Below are positions 16,735 to 24,532 of a stretch of 64,000 nt of DNA, one piece after another (within the stretch, counting starts at the first letter, position 1; the number at the start of each line of letters is the position of its first letter). Location: contig NZ_LT635475.1 in assembly GCF_900120165.1 (NCBI RefSeq), forward strand, positions 868,001-932,000, written 5' to 3'. The notes below the pieces were generated by a model. It saw only the letters and a program-made list of their open reading frames with translations, ran no database searches and was not told the origin of the DNA. Source of the stretch: Ezakiella massiliensis (GTDB lineage: Bacteria > Bacillota > Clostridia > Tissierellales > Peptoniphilaceae). The position numbers and the translations under genes were made by a program.

Positions 16735-17298
16735 ATGAAAAAAATTGAAAAAATTATTGGGGATTATAGGCCGCTGATCTTGGCGTCGATATCCAGGTAT
16801 TGCAATTTGCCGGGATTTTTTGACGACCTATACCAAGACGGGGTTGTCGAGGTGATTGAGGCAATGAAAGAATACGACCCTGCCAAGGGGACGGTTGGAG
16901 GATATTTAAAGACCAGGCTAAAACTCTTTTATATAAACAAATACAAACGCCTAATCAGACGTGAGACAGACGACATAGATGAAATCAGAGCAAAAGACCA
17001 ACCATCGGTCATGGCAATCGCCGATCACGAAAACAAAATGTTGGTCGCCAGACTCCTCTCAATATTAGACCCAGACGAAAGAACCGTAATTGAACTAACA
17101 TTTTTAATGGATATGCGAGCAAGCGAAGTATCCAAAATAATGGGCATCAGTAAAAGGAAGGTGTATTATTTGAAGGAAACAGGAATGAGGAAGTTGCAAA
17201 AGATGTCTACACGGGAAAATTTGTCCATGAGGGATGTGGTGAATGACGAATACATGTACAAAGGTGGGGGTAAGAAAACGTATAAGAATATGGAATAA
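16735..17298 (+). CDS. Sigma-70 family RNA polymerase sigma factor
   Basis: 187 residues from ATG 16735 (MKKIEKIIGDYRPLILASIS), which has AGGACAGGTGA before it. Region 2 is at about 10-75 (FFDDLYQDGVVEVIEAMKEY, then GTVGGYLKTRLKLFYINKYK) and region 4 at about 110-165 (LDPDERTVIELTFLMDMRAS, EVSKIMGISKRKVYYLKETG). It would direct RNA polymerase to an alternative promoter set; no anti-sigma gene is adjacent. An open frame continues 83 codons upstream to 16486, but it is made of the duplicated repeat leader, so I take the internal start. Terminator directly behind the gene. Confidence 0.82.
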   Translation: MKKIEKIIGDYRPLILASISRYCNLPGFFDDLYQDGVVEVIEAMKEYDPAKGTVGGYLKTRLKLFYINKYKRLIRRETDDIDEIRAKDQPSVMAIADHENKMLVARLLSILDPDERTVIELTFLMDMRASEVSKIMGISKRKVYYLKETGMRKLQKMSTRENLSMRDVVNDEYMYKGGGKKTYKNME

Positions 17299-17307
17299 GA
17301 CATAATG

Positions 17308-17333
17308 AAAAGAGGGCTCTTAAGCCCTCTTTT
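17308..17333. terminator. Bidirectional terminator
   Basis: AAAAGAGGGCTCTT and AAGCCCTCTTTT pair almost end to end, between the sigma gene and the convergent gene at 17337. Confidence 0.85.
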
Positions 17334-17336
17334 AAT

Positions 17337-17759
17337 TTACAAGTAAATTCCACAGTCTACTTGCTTTTTAATTCTTATTTCAATTGTATAATAATCCTCT
17401 TGGAAATTATAACCGAAACTTATACTTTTAATATTTGTCCCTGGATTAAGTTCATTGTTTTTTAATGCAATATTCATGACAAGAATTTTGCATACAAAAT
17501 TCTTTTTTACTATAACGTCCGATTTATCATAATCAATGATAAACCAAGGATTAACATACGCTTGATTTTTTATCTCTGAACTTTTATTGTTTTTTCTGTT
17601 ATCAAAGATTTTTTCTAGTATAAACTTAACGATAACAGGTGCAATAATTTCGATTGTTTTTCCTAAATAAATGTAAAATTTATCTATGGTAATATACCTC
17701 CTTTCATTAAATTTAGTATAGAAGAGATCTATACCATTTAAATCGAGTCTAGCATCCAA
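17337..17759 (-). CDS. Hypothetical protein, start uncertain
   Basis: Up to 140 residues, not recognised. It has one hydrophobic segment (about 28-48, YIYLGKTIEIIAPVIVKFIL) followed by a soluble beta-rich part (INPWFIIDYDKSDVIV type pattern) reminiscent of small accessory proteins with an N-terminal anchor. The longest start is TTG at 17759 without a clear ribosome site, while a strong AGGAGG lies inside the frame at about residue 20 with only ATT or ATA codons at proper distance. Therefore the true start is unsettled. AT-rich, like the neighbouring membrane protein. Confidence 0.5.
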   Translation of the reverse strand: MDARLDLNGIDLFYTKFNERRYITIDKFYIYLGKTIEIIAPVIVKFILEKIFDNRKNNKSSEIKNQAYVNPWFIIDYDKSDVIVKKNFVCKILVMNIALKNNELNPGTNIKSISFGYNFQEDYYTIEIRIKKQVDCGIYL

Positions 17760-17815
17760 AAATAATTATTACAATAGAATTTGCACAATCCCATACCCTA
17801 TGAGAACATACATGT

Positions 17816-17833
17816 AAAAAAACCCCGAAGGGT
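17816..17833 (-). terminator. Small terminator after the 17853 gene
   Basis: ACCC-CGAA-GGGT on the plus strand; on the minus strand a TTCG-loop stem followed by seven T. Confidence 0.7.
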
Positions 17834-17852
17834 CTACTTATACTTTTCTGCT

Positions 17853-18590
17853 TCACTCATATCTAGTATAAATTTCTTTAGACTTACCGTTTCTTTTAAT
17901 CCAATACTCTTTATACTCACAAGAAATTAAGCCGATTAATGTTGCTGCAACAAATGGAAAAAGGAGAATTTTCCATACGTTTTTACTTATAACAATAGCG
18001 TTCATAATATCGGGATCATTAAATACAAGCGTTCCTCTCAAATTACCAGTAAATTCAAGTCCCAAAGTTACAAAAGCTGAAATTATACCATTGCCCATTT
18101 TAGCAACTTCCAAATTATCTAGTGTACTTATATATGACCATAATACAACCATTAAAAATATCATAAGATAATATGATATTATAACATTTTTTGTTATAAC
18201 AAGAAGCAAAGCAAAAAAGCAAAGATTAACAACAAAGAAAACGCTTGCTCCATAAAAAATAAATTTACATACACTATTAAATATTTCTTTCAATTTTGAT
18301 AAGAAAAACACCACAATAATAACTAAAACTGATCCAAAAAGCAAGAACAGCAAAAAGCTCATACCGCACTCTGTCTTAATCTTCTCATTAAAAAAACAAC
18401 CTAATATGATTGATGATAAGACTGCTATACATAAACTAACTATATACTGTATATTTATGTATTTATTCTCAAAAAAATTTTTATTTATTATCCGCTCTCT
18501 GTTTTTTTCTTGATTTCCAAAAATAAAAGAAAACAGAGATCTAGATTTGTTTTCCTCAGACAATTTTTCTGATTTTTTATTATTATTCAT
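17853..18590 (-). CDS. Hypothetical polytopic membrane protein
   Basis: 245 residues, not recognised. A charged cytoplasmic N-terminus of about 50 residues (MNNNKKSEKLSEENKSRSL) is followed by about six hydrophobic segments in three groups (about 50-95, 110-155, 195-220) and a short charged tail. No enzymatic motif is visible. It is AT-rich and stands between the sigma-factor island and the S-layer gene, reading leftward on its own with a good AGGAGGAC ribosome site and its own terminator. Confidence 0.65.
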   Translation of the reverse strand: MNNNKKSEKLSEENKSRSLFSFIFGNQEKNRERIINKNFFENKYINIQYIVSLCIAVLSSIILGCFFNEKIKTECGMSFLLFLLFGSVLVIIVVFFLSKLKEIFNSVCKFIFYGASVFFVVNLCFFALLLVITKNVIISYYLMIFLMVVLWSYISTLDNLEVAKMGNGIISAFVTLGLEFTGNLRGTLVFNDPDIMNAIVISKNVWKILLFPFVAATLIGLISCEYKEYWIKRNGKSKEIYTRYE

Positions 18591-18700
18591 ATATGTCCTC
18601 CTGTTTTATTTCTTTATCATATTATAACATAAGTGTTTGTTTTGTCAAGTTTACGGAAAGTCAGGGAATGATCTATAGGGAGTGAAGTATTTTATGTATC

Positions 18701-18726
18701 AAAAAAGACCCCGAAGGGTCTTTTTT
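18701..18726. terminator. Terminator of the S-layer gene
   Basis: AAAAAAGACCC-CGAA-GGGTCTTTTTT, symmetric, 24 bases after the stop of the SLH gene. Same stem-loop type as at 17816. Confidence 0.9.
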
Positions 18727-18749
18727 GTATAGTAAGAACTAAGTCTTAA

Positions 18750-21700
18750 TTATTTAACAGCTTCAGCTTCGTATACAGCGATTAATGCTCTAATGTTTGC
18801 AACATCAGCATCAATGTTTGCTTTCTTAGCTGCTTCTTCTGAAGCATTTGCTACTGTGAAAGCTTTGCCTTTTAGAGTTGTAATAGCGTTATTAACATCG
18901 TCAATCTTAGCTTTTACATTTGGCTTAGCGTTAACTTCGTCTGTGTAGTTATTCATTACACGTGCGAATTCGTTTTCAATTCTTCTAGCTTCTGAATCTC
19001 TGTAAGCATCTACTCTCTTTTGAGCTGCTGTTGTCTTATCAGCTTCAATGCTATTTTCATAAGCAACAATTTTACCGTTTACCCAGTTTCTGTAATTTGT
19101 GTCATTAGCACCTTTTACAATATTAGGTATTGCTGCGTATGCATCATAAGTTTTTAGTAGGTTTTTAGCTTCTTCATATTCTTCAGCTGTTGTGATCTTG
19201 TGTTTATCATTACCTGTCTTATTATCCATTCTATCATTAAATGCTTTTAATGCTTTAAATGCTTTGTCATAATCAGCTTGGAATTTAACTTCAGGTACTG
19301 TATCTTCAAGTGCATCAAGAGCTTTCTTTTCATCTTCTGTAACTAAGAGTTTCTTAGCAGCTTCTGTTAAATCTTCGTATGCGTCTAATGCAGCCTTAAC
19401 CTTAGTTGCATAATCAGCATCTGTTGGCTTTGCAGTTTGTGCTGCAGCAAGAGCTGCCTTGAATAGATTGTAGTCAACATAATCACTTGGTACTAGTTTA
19501 AGTGCTGGAGCTGCGCCTGGTTTTGTGTATACGATAAGGTCAGCGTATCCGCCTCTTACATATACCCATGCGTAGTCAAGTCTTGAGTCACCAAATTCTT
19601 TAGTGTTCATATCTGTCTTGAATGCTGAGTGTCCTTCAAGTTTGATTGAGTATGCTCTTCTGTCTTCAACTTTTCCTTCAGCTGTAGCTGTGATGATAGC
19701 ATCAAATCTTGCAGCCTTTGGATCAGAATCTTTAACTCTTCTGAATTCTACATATTCACCAATTAATCCACGATTTCTCATGTTAACTGCGCTACCTGAT
19801 GCAATCTTGAATTCTTCGAACATACCACGTGATACTTCGATTTCAACAACATTTGAGTAGTTATCAATTCTTGCAATTCTACCAATTTCTGGTTTTTCTA
19901 GGTCAGCTTGAGGTCCTTTGTAGTTTGTGAAGATAATTGCCTTAGCAAAGTCATCTCTAGCATCATTGTATCTGCCCCATGTTGCAACGTCAATCTTATC
20001 TAAGAAATCTGCGTATTCTTTTTCTGTAAGAACAGCTGCCATTAGGTCAGTGTTGCCAGCGTTGTATTTCTTAACATCAGCTAGTGTAACCTTTGAAATT
20101 ACATAGTCTCTCTTACCTGTTCTTGGGTCAATATTGATTACGAATACATCTGTTTCATCTGTGTATCTGTAGTCTTTGCTTCCAACTCTTACGAAGTCTC
20201 TTCTTGCATCGATAAATGCTGCATAAGCCCATTTATGACCATCAAAGTTATAATCTTCAGTGTCTTTATCATAACCATAAGCGAATTTATCGATCATAGC
20301 AACTGTCTTAGCGTTTCCGTCTTTGTCAGCTGCAGTGTAAACTAGATCAAGTCTGTTGAATCTATCAAATCTCCATGTTTGAGTTGCATTCCAACCATAA
20401 CGATAGTAGTTTGAATCCCAACCATCTGTTAATCTGAATTTAACTTCTTCTGGTGCGTTTGGTAGATAGAATTCCATACCTTTAGCTGAGATAACTTTGT
20501 CAACTAGAGCTAGTCTATCTGTGAATTTTTCGTGTGATGTGATTAATTGGATATCTCCAAACACGTCTAGTAATACTTTAACGTCTGCTCCAACCATGTC
20601 ATCGATTTGTGCACGTGAATCTAATCTTCTGAAGTGGTTATCATCGTATGCGTATACTGATTGGAATGGAATATCAGAGAATTTCTTTGAATTTAGATAG
20701 AATGCATCTGATGCATCTTCTGCAACTTTAAGAACTGCAAATTCACCGTATTTGTCAATGTATGTCTTAACTAGGTTTGTATCAAGTTTTGCGTCTTGTC
20801 TAACAAGTGTTAGGCCGTCCATCCAGTGAATTGTGTCATCAGCTTTGATGTCAGATTTTGAAATTAATCTGAAACCATCTTTTGCTGTGTAACCAATAAT
20901 TCTTGGAGCTGGTGTCATTCTTTCTACTGCAGCGTCTCTAGCGTCGTTCCAGTAGTAAACATCGTTTCCATCTCTTTCAACTTTTTGAACTGGAGCGATG
21001 TCTGTGTAGTTATAAGCATCTACAAATAGAACCATACCGTCTTTAACTGTGATTCTAGCAAAGTTAGCGTTTAACTTTCTGTCATCGCCTTTCTTTAGGT
21101 TTAATCTTTCAGCAAAGTCGATGTAGTTGTAGTTTTCAGCTCTTCTGTCGTTTGTTACATATGTTCTGTAAACTCTGTCATCTCTGTCATATCTTTGGAT
21201 ATTGTAGAGACCATCGCCTTGTCTGTAGTATCTTTCGTCAAAACGAACGTTGAATGTCTTGTTAGCGATGCTAAATGTCTTACCATCTTTTGATGCTGAG
21301 AAGCGACCCCAGTAGTATTCATAGTTTGTTTTATCAACAACAACTTTAACTAGTTTACCGTTTTGATCAACTGTGAAGTTAGCAACTTTACCGATTAGGT
21401 TTTCTGTGTCAGCTAGGCCATTTTCAACTTTAACGTCTTTGATGTCAAATACCATTTGTTCGCCAACTTTAGCTGCTCCTCTTTCATTTACGTTGTTAGC
21501 AATTTGAACAACTGAAAGAACTTCAGCTTTGATTTGGTCTTTGCCAAGTTGAGCAACTCTGTTGTTTTCAAGAACGATCATTTTGTAAACATTGTATTTA
21601 CCAAAGTCGTCTCTTGATAGAGCGTTGTAAAGCATCATGAATACGTTTTTACGTACAGCGTTCTTTGTGTATTCGCCAGCGATTTCTTCTACGCCTTTGA

Positions 21701-22196
21701 ATAGGCCAAGTTCAGTTGCCTTTGCAATGTAAGATGTTGGGTATACCATACCATCTTTTTCTTCGCCTAGGAATCTAACAAGGGTTGTAGCAATTTCAGC
21801 GTAGGAAATTGATTTTCCTGGCATGAATTCATTAGCTGTGTTACCCTTCATCCATAGGTTGTCGTGTGCAACTGTTGCATAACCGTTTGCCCAGTGAGCA
21901 GCGGTCATGTCAGCAAATTTGCTTGGAAGTGTTTTAACAGATTCTGCTACTGCTTCCTTTCCGTCTGCTCTAACAAGAATTGCTGCGAATGATGCGCGGT
22001 CAATGTCTTGGTCGAGCATTAAATTTCCTGACTTATCACCTTCAATGATGTTTTGTTCTTTTAAGAATTCAATGAATTCTTCATTCTTTTCAATGTTTTC
22101 AGCTGTAACGTCTTTAACGTCTTCTTCAGCGAAAACTGGTGAAAAGATTGACAAAACCATTAATAGTGAAAGTACTATTGATAATGTTTTTCTCAT
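18750..22196 (-). CDS. SLH-domain S-layer protein
   Basis: 1148 residues from ATG 22196 (MRKTLSIVLSLLMVLSIFSP), placed nine bases after AGGAGG; the frame upstream of this ATG is leader. A signal peptide is cleaved probably after FA at residue 23. Three SLH repeats follow at about 35-80, 85-140 (FADMTAAHWANGYATVAHDN) and 145-195 and would bind pyruvylated cell-wall polysaccharide. The middle 750 residues are beta-rich, full of Y, R and D, and unlike any domain I know. The last 220 residues are alanine/lysine-rich helical modules. Codon use is strongly biased to T-ending favoured codons, and the promoter is near consensus, both fitting a highly expressed surface protein. Confidence 0.88.
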   Translation of the reverse strand: MRKTLSIVLSLLMVLSIFSPVFAEEDVKDVTAENIEKNEEFIEFLKEQNIIEGDKSGNLMLDQDIDRASFAAILVRADGKEAVAESVKTLPSKFADMTAAHWANGYATVAHDNLWMKGNTANEFMPGKSISYAEIATTLVRFLGEEKDGMVYPTSYIAKATELGLFKGVEEIAGEYTKNAVRKNVFMMLYNALSRDDFGKYNVYKMIVLENNRVAQLGKDQIKAEVLSVVQIANNVNERGAAKVGEQMVFDIKDVKVENGLADTENLIGKVANFTVDQNGKLVKVVVDKTNYEYYWGRFSASKDGKTFSIANKTFNVRFDERYYRQGDGLYNIQRYDRDDRVYRTYVTNDRRAENYNYIDFAERLNLKKGDDRKLNANFARITVKDGMVLFVDAYNYTDIAPVQKVERDGNDVYYWNDARDAAVERMTPAPRIIGYTAKDGFRLISKSDIKADDTIHWMDGLTLVRQDAKLDTNLVKTYIDKYGEFAVLKVAEDASDAFYLNSKKFSDIPFQSVYAYDDNHFRRLDSRAQIDDMVGADVKVLLDVFGDIQLITSHEKFTDRLALVDKVISAKGMEFYLPNAPEEVKFRLTDGWDSNYYRYGWNATQTWRFDRFNRLDLVYTAADKDGNAKTVAMIDKFAYGYDKDTEDYNFDGHKWAYAAFIDARRDFVRVGSKDYRYTDETDVFVINIDPRTGKRDYVISKVTLADVKKYNAGNTDLMAAVLTEKEYADFLDKIDVATWGRYNDARDDFAKAIIFTNYKGPQADLEKPEIGRIARIDNYSNVVEIEVSRGMFEEFKIASGSAVNMRNRGLIGEYVEFRRVKDSDPKAARFDAIITATAEGKVEDRRAYSIKLEGHSAFKTDMNTKEFGDSRLDYAWVYVRGGYADLIVYTKPGAAPALKLVPSDYVDYNLFKAALAAAQTAKPTDADYATKVKAALDAYEDLTEAAKKLLVTEDEKKALDALEDTVPEVKFQADYDKAFKALKAFNDRMDNKTGNDKHKITTAEEYEEAKNLLKTYDAYAAIPNIVKGANDTNYRNWVNGKIVAYENSIEADKTTAAQKRVDAYRDSEARRIENEFARVMNNYTDEVNAKPNVKAKIDDVNNAITTLKGKAFTVANASEEAAKKANIDADVANIRALIAVYEAEAVK

Positions 22197-22221
22197 AGTC
22201 TTTAGACCTCCTAATAATTTT

Positions 22222-22241
22222 GGTATACGAATATCGTATCC
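22222..22241. promoter_or_regulatory. Palindrome in the S-layer leader
   Basis: GGTATACGAATATCGTATCC, arms ATACG and CGTAT with GG/CC outside, just downstream of the predicted transcription start. Possible operator or mRNA 5' stabiliser; role unproven. Confidence 0.45.
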
Positions 22242-22249
22242 TTGCATTT

Positions 22250-22279
22250 ATTATATCAATCATCAGAATTAAAAATCAA
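22250..22279 (-). promoter_or_regulatory. Promoter of the S-layer gene
   Basis: TTGATT (22274-22279), 18-base spacer, TATAAT (22250-22255) on the minus strand, giving a leader of roughly 45 bases. Confidence 0.8.
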
Positions 22280-22525
22280 GTGTTTTGAGCCAATGTAATG
22301 TAAACGTAATATTAGCGTAACATTAGGAAACATAAACACAGGGTTTAAATCCGTAGATTGATCTTGGATATATAATAGCATACATATATTACAAAGCAAT
22401 TACAGGGGGGTTAAGGGAATATTATATATGCACACGGCTAAACCAATTACGCACCATTCGATATTCCACGGCATATATATAGGAAAGAAATCAAATATGG
22501 TATTGTATATGTAGAATGTATGTGA

Positions 22526-22925
22526 CAATGGCATTCATATTATGTATCGCTCTGCGGTTGTAGAGTCCGATTTATTTCGGACATACCGGAGCCGATTACG
22601 GGTTCATCCCGTGTGAGGTTTCGGCGTTGTATGGCAGACGGTTTGTTGTGTAACAATGTTTGTAACAATGGTATTCAGATTGTAGATCGCCCTGCGGTTG
22701 TAGAGTCCGATTTATTTCGGACATACCGAGGCCGATTACGGGTTCATCCCGTATGAGGTTTCGGCGTTTTATGGCAGACGGTTTGTTGTGTAACAATGTT
22801 TGTAACAATGGTATTCAGATTGTAGATCGCCCTGCGGTTGTAGAGTCCGATTTATTTCGGACATACCGAGGCCGATTCCCATTTATGGGATGAGGTTTCG
22901 GCGTTGTATGGCAGGTGGTATTTAA
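22526..22925 (+). repeat. Tandem array of 140-bp units, each with GTAG-H1 and an H2-type hairpin
   Basis: Three units with H1 (GTCCGA-TTTATT-TCGGAC) at 22565-22582, 22705-22722 and 22845-22862, exactly 140 bases apart. GTAG stands at 22560, 22700 and 22840. Behind each H1 is a second hairpin: ACGGG-TTCAT-CCCGT in units 1 and 2, CCCAT-TT-ATGGG in unit 3, both enclosed by GCCGA/TCGGC. The region 22280-22525 before it has no gene and no feature I can name. Confidence 0.9.
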
Positions 22926-22960
22926 TATCCAGAATATAAAAACATTGATCCGTATATGTC

Positions 22961-23019
22961 TTCGACCGCGGGACATCGAGTCCACGCGGCCGAAATGTCC
23001 ACGATAAAGTGGACGCTAC
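22961..23019 (-). repeat. H2 plus H1 pair
   Basis: H2: TTCG, CCGCG, GAC, loop ATCGA, GTC, CGCGG, CGAA (22961-22994). H1: GTCCAC-GATAAA-GTGGAC (22997-23014), then CTAC 23016-23019. Confidence 0.8.
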
Positions 23020-23092
23020 CTACGTTCTAATCAATTTTTGTATTTTTATTTCAAAAATTCAACCAATAAAGATTGGTCCGTATAAATTCTGA

Positions 23093-23215
23093 AACGGGGG
23101 CATCGAACCCCCGTTCCAGGGTGTCCGAAATAAATCGGACGCTACCTACGTTCTAATCGACACACATTAGGCGAAATATATTCAGCCGTTATAAATTTTC
23201 GTAGGATATATTCGG
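23093..23215 (-). repeat. H2 plus H1 pair with long 3' flank, left of the RAYT gene
   Basis: AACGGGGG-CATCGAA-CCCCCGTT (23093-23115), H1 GTCCGA-AATAAA-TCGGAC (23123-23140), CTAC 23142. The flank running to about 23215 recurs right of the RAYT gene (24112-24270). Confidence 0.85.
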
Positions 23216-23268
23216 GCGTGCATTTTATTTGTATAAATGGCATTCATATTATATATCGCTCTGCGTTT

Positions 23269-23335
23269 GTAGAGTCCGATTTATTTCGGACATACCGGAG
23301 CCGATTACGGGTTCATCCCGTATGAGATTTCGGGG
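23269..23335 (+). repeat. GTAG-H1 plus H2-type hairpin immediately before the RAYT gene
   Basis: GTAG 23269-23272, H1 GTCCGA-TTTATT-TCGGAC 23274-23291, then ACGGG-TTCAT-CCCGT inside a GCCGA-type frame. Fourth, separated copy of the 140-bp unit. Confidence 0.85.
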
Positions 23336-23402
23336 TTTGCGTATCATTAATATTGATTATTAAAATTTATTATGATAATATTAAATCAAAAGGAGGCGGA
23401 CA

Positions 23403-24083
23403 ATGTTTATTAGAAAAGATAGGCGACTTGATTATTTCAATTATAATGCGTTGGGCCCATATTTTATTACAATTTGTACATATAATCGGCAAAAATTGCT
23501 TGGTAAGATTCAAGATAATAAATTTATTTATTATTCCGAGGATTTAAAAATTTTGTTTGAAAATACATACAAGACCATTGAAAATGAATTTAATGGCATA
23601 CGTTTTAATGTTCATTGTACCATGCCCGACCATGTGCATTTTATCGTTTTGAATGAAACGAGCGGCAAAATCGATTTAGGCGAGATCATCAAGCGTTTTA
23701 AGATTTTGATTTTAAAGGGTTACCAAGATTTGGTTTACAAGGGCATGGTCCAAAAATACACAGGCCATTTGTGGCAAAAGAATTTTTACGACCATATAAT
23801 AAGAAACGAGAGAGAATTTGACGATTGTTACGAATATATCGTCAACAATCCCATGGCCGCATCATTTAAGGTTTTATTAGCCAAATGGAATAGAGAATCC
23901 GAAGAACAAAAACGTCGTTTAAAGGCAAGGCAAGAAGCCGAAGACGCAGCAGACATTAAGTTAGCAATGAAAAGATTGAAGGGATTGAAGAGTGAAGATT
24001 TGATTTCACAAGAAGAGTTTGAAAAGATGCACGGTATAAAATTCGATGAGATTGAGCCGTTAGATGATGACGAATTTGAATAA
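23403..24083 (+). CDS. REP-associated tyrosine transposase (RAYT, Y1_Tnp family)
   Basis: 226 residues. The single-strand DNA transposase fold of the IS200/RAYT family is shown by the strand YFITICTYNRQKLLG (about 20-34), the HUH pair in TMPDHVHFIVLN (about 73-84) and the catalytic-tyrosine helix region FYDHIIRNEREFDDCYEYIV (about 123-142) followed by NNP, which is the RAYT-specific pattern rather than classical TnpA. A charged helical tail (residues 160-226) is extra. RAYTs cut and join single-stranded REP hairpins next to a GTAG-type tetranucleotide. Both flanks here carry such hairpins, and the gene has AAAGGAGGCGGACA before its ATG. No IS ends enclose it, so it is likely domesticated or mobilises REPs in trans. 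Confidence 0.9.
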   Translation: MFIRKDRRLDYFNYNALGPYFITICTYNRQKLLGKIQDNKFIYYSEDLKILFENTYKTIENEFNGIRFNVHCTMPDHVHFIVLNETSGKIDLGEIIKRFKILILKGYQDLVYKGMVQKYTGHLWQKNFYDHIIRNEREFDDCYEYIVNNPMAASFKVLLAKWNRESEEQKRRLKARQEAEDAADIKLAMKRLKGLKSEDLISQEEFEKMHGIKFDEIEPLDDDEFE

Positions 24084-24111
24084 ATGTTTAACATTCAGAA
24101 TATAATTATAT

Positions 24112-24270
24112 TGATCCGCATAAATTCTGAAACGGGGGCATCGAACCCCCGTTCCAGGGTGTCCAAAATAAATTGGACGCTACCTACGTTCTAATCGACA
24201 CACATTAGGTGAAATATATTCAGCCATTATAGAATTCATATTGCACAAAATTTTATAAAATATATCCGTT
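24112..24270 (-). repeat. H2 plus H1 pair with long 3' flank, right of the RAYT gene
   Basis: H2 AACGGGGG/CCCCCGTT (24131-24153), H1 GTCCAA-AATAAA-TTGGAC (24161-24178), CTAC 24180-24183. Compared with the left copy the H1 stem has changed G-C to A-T on both arms. Confidence 0.9.
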
Positions 24271-24306
24271 GGATAGATGTATTCATTAAAATATCGCTCT
24301 GCGGTT

Positions 24307-24375
24307 GTAGAGTCCGTGGTGTGTAATTGGTTTTATCCGAAATAAATCGGACGCTACAAATAACCAATTACACAC
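24307..24375. repeat. 14-bp inverted repeat enclosing an H1 hairpin
   Basis: GTGTGTAATTGGTT (24319-24332) and AACCAATTACACAC (24362-24375) are exact inverses. Between them is TCCGA-AATAAA-TCGGA with CTAC at 24354-24357. A broken GTAG-H1 start (GTAGAGTCCG) precedes it at 24307. Confidence 0.85.
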
Positions 24376-24475
24376 GTATCGGCCGGAGGGCGATCAAAAA
24401 TTCGATGGTCCGTTGGGGGCCTGAGAATTTTTAAATCAATCAAAAAACATATAATCAACAAAAAATGTCCCCATT

Positions 24476-24503
24476 CAAAAATCCGCCCCGTGAGGCGGAT
24501 TTT
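24476..24503. terminator. Terminator of the helicase gene
   Basis: AATCCGCC (24480-24487) and GGCGGATT (24494-24501) with T-rich tails on both strands, 30 bases after the helicase stop. Confidence 0.8.
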
Positions 24504-24532
24504 CATTCAATTGATTTAAATCAATCAATCTC

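Noticed and set aside
22592-22625. tRNA-like cloverleaf or T-arm (GGTTCATCCC)
   Set aside because: No acceptor stem, anticodon arm or CCA; the arms belong to the H2-type hairpin.
22596-22808. 70-residue minus-strand open frame
   Set aside because: It is a translation of the 140-bp tandem repeat.
22526-22925. CRISPR array
   Set aside because: The repeats are 140 bp with conserved interior and no variable spacers, and no cas gene is near.
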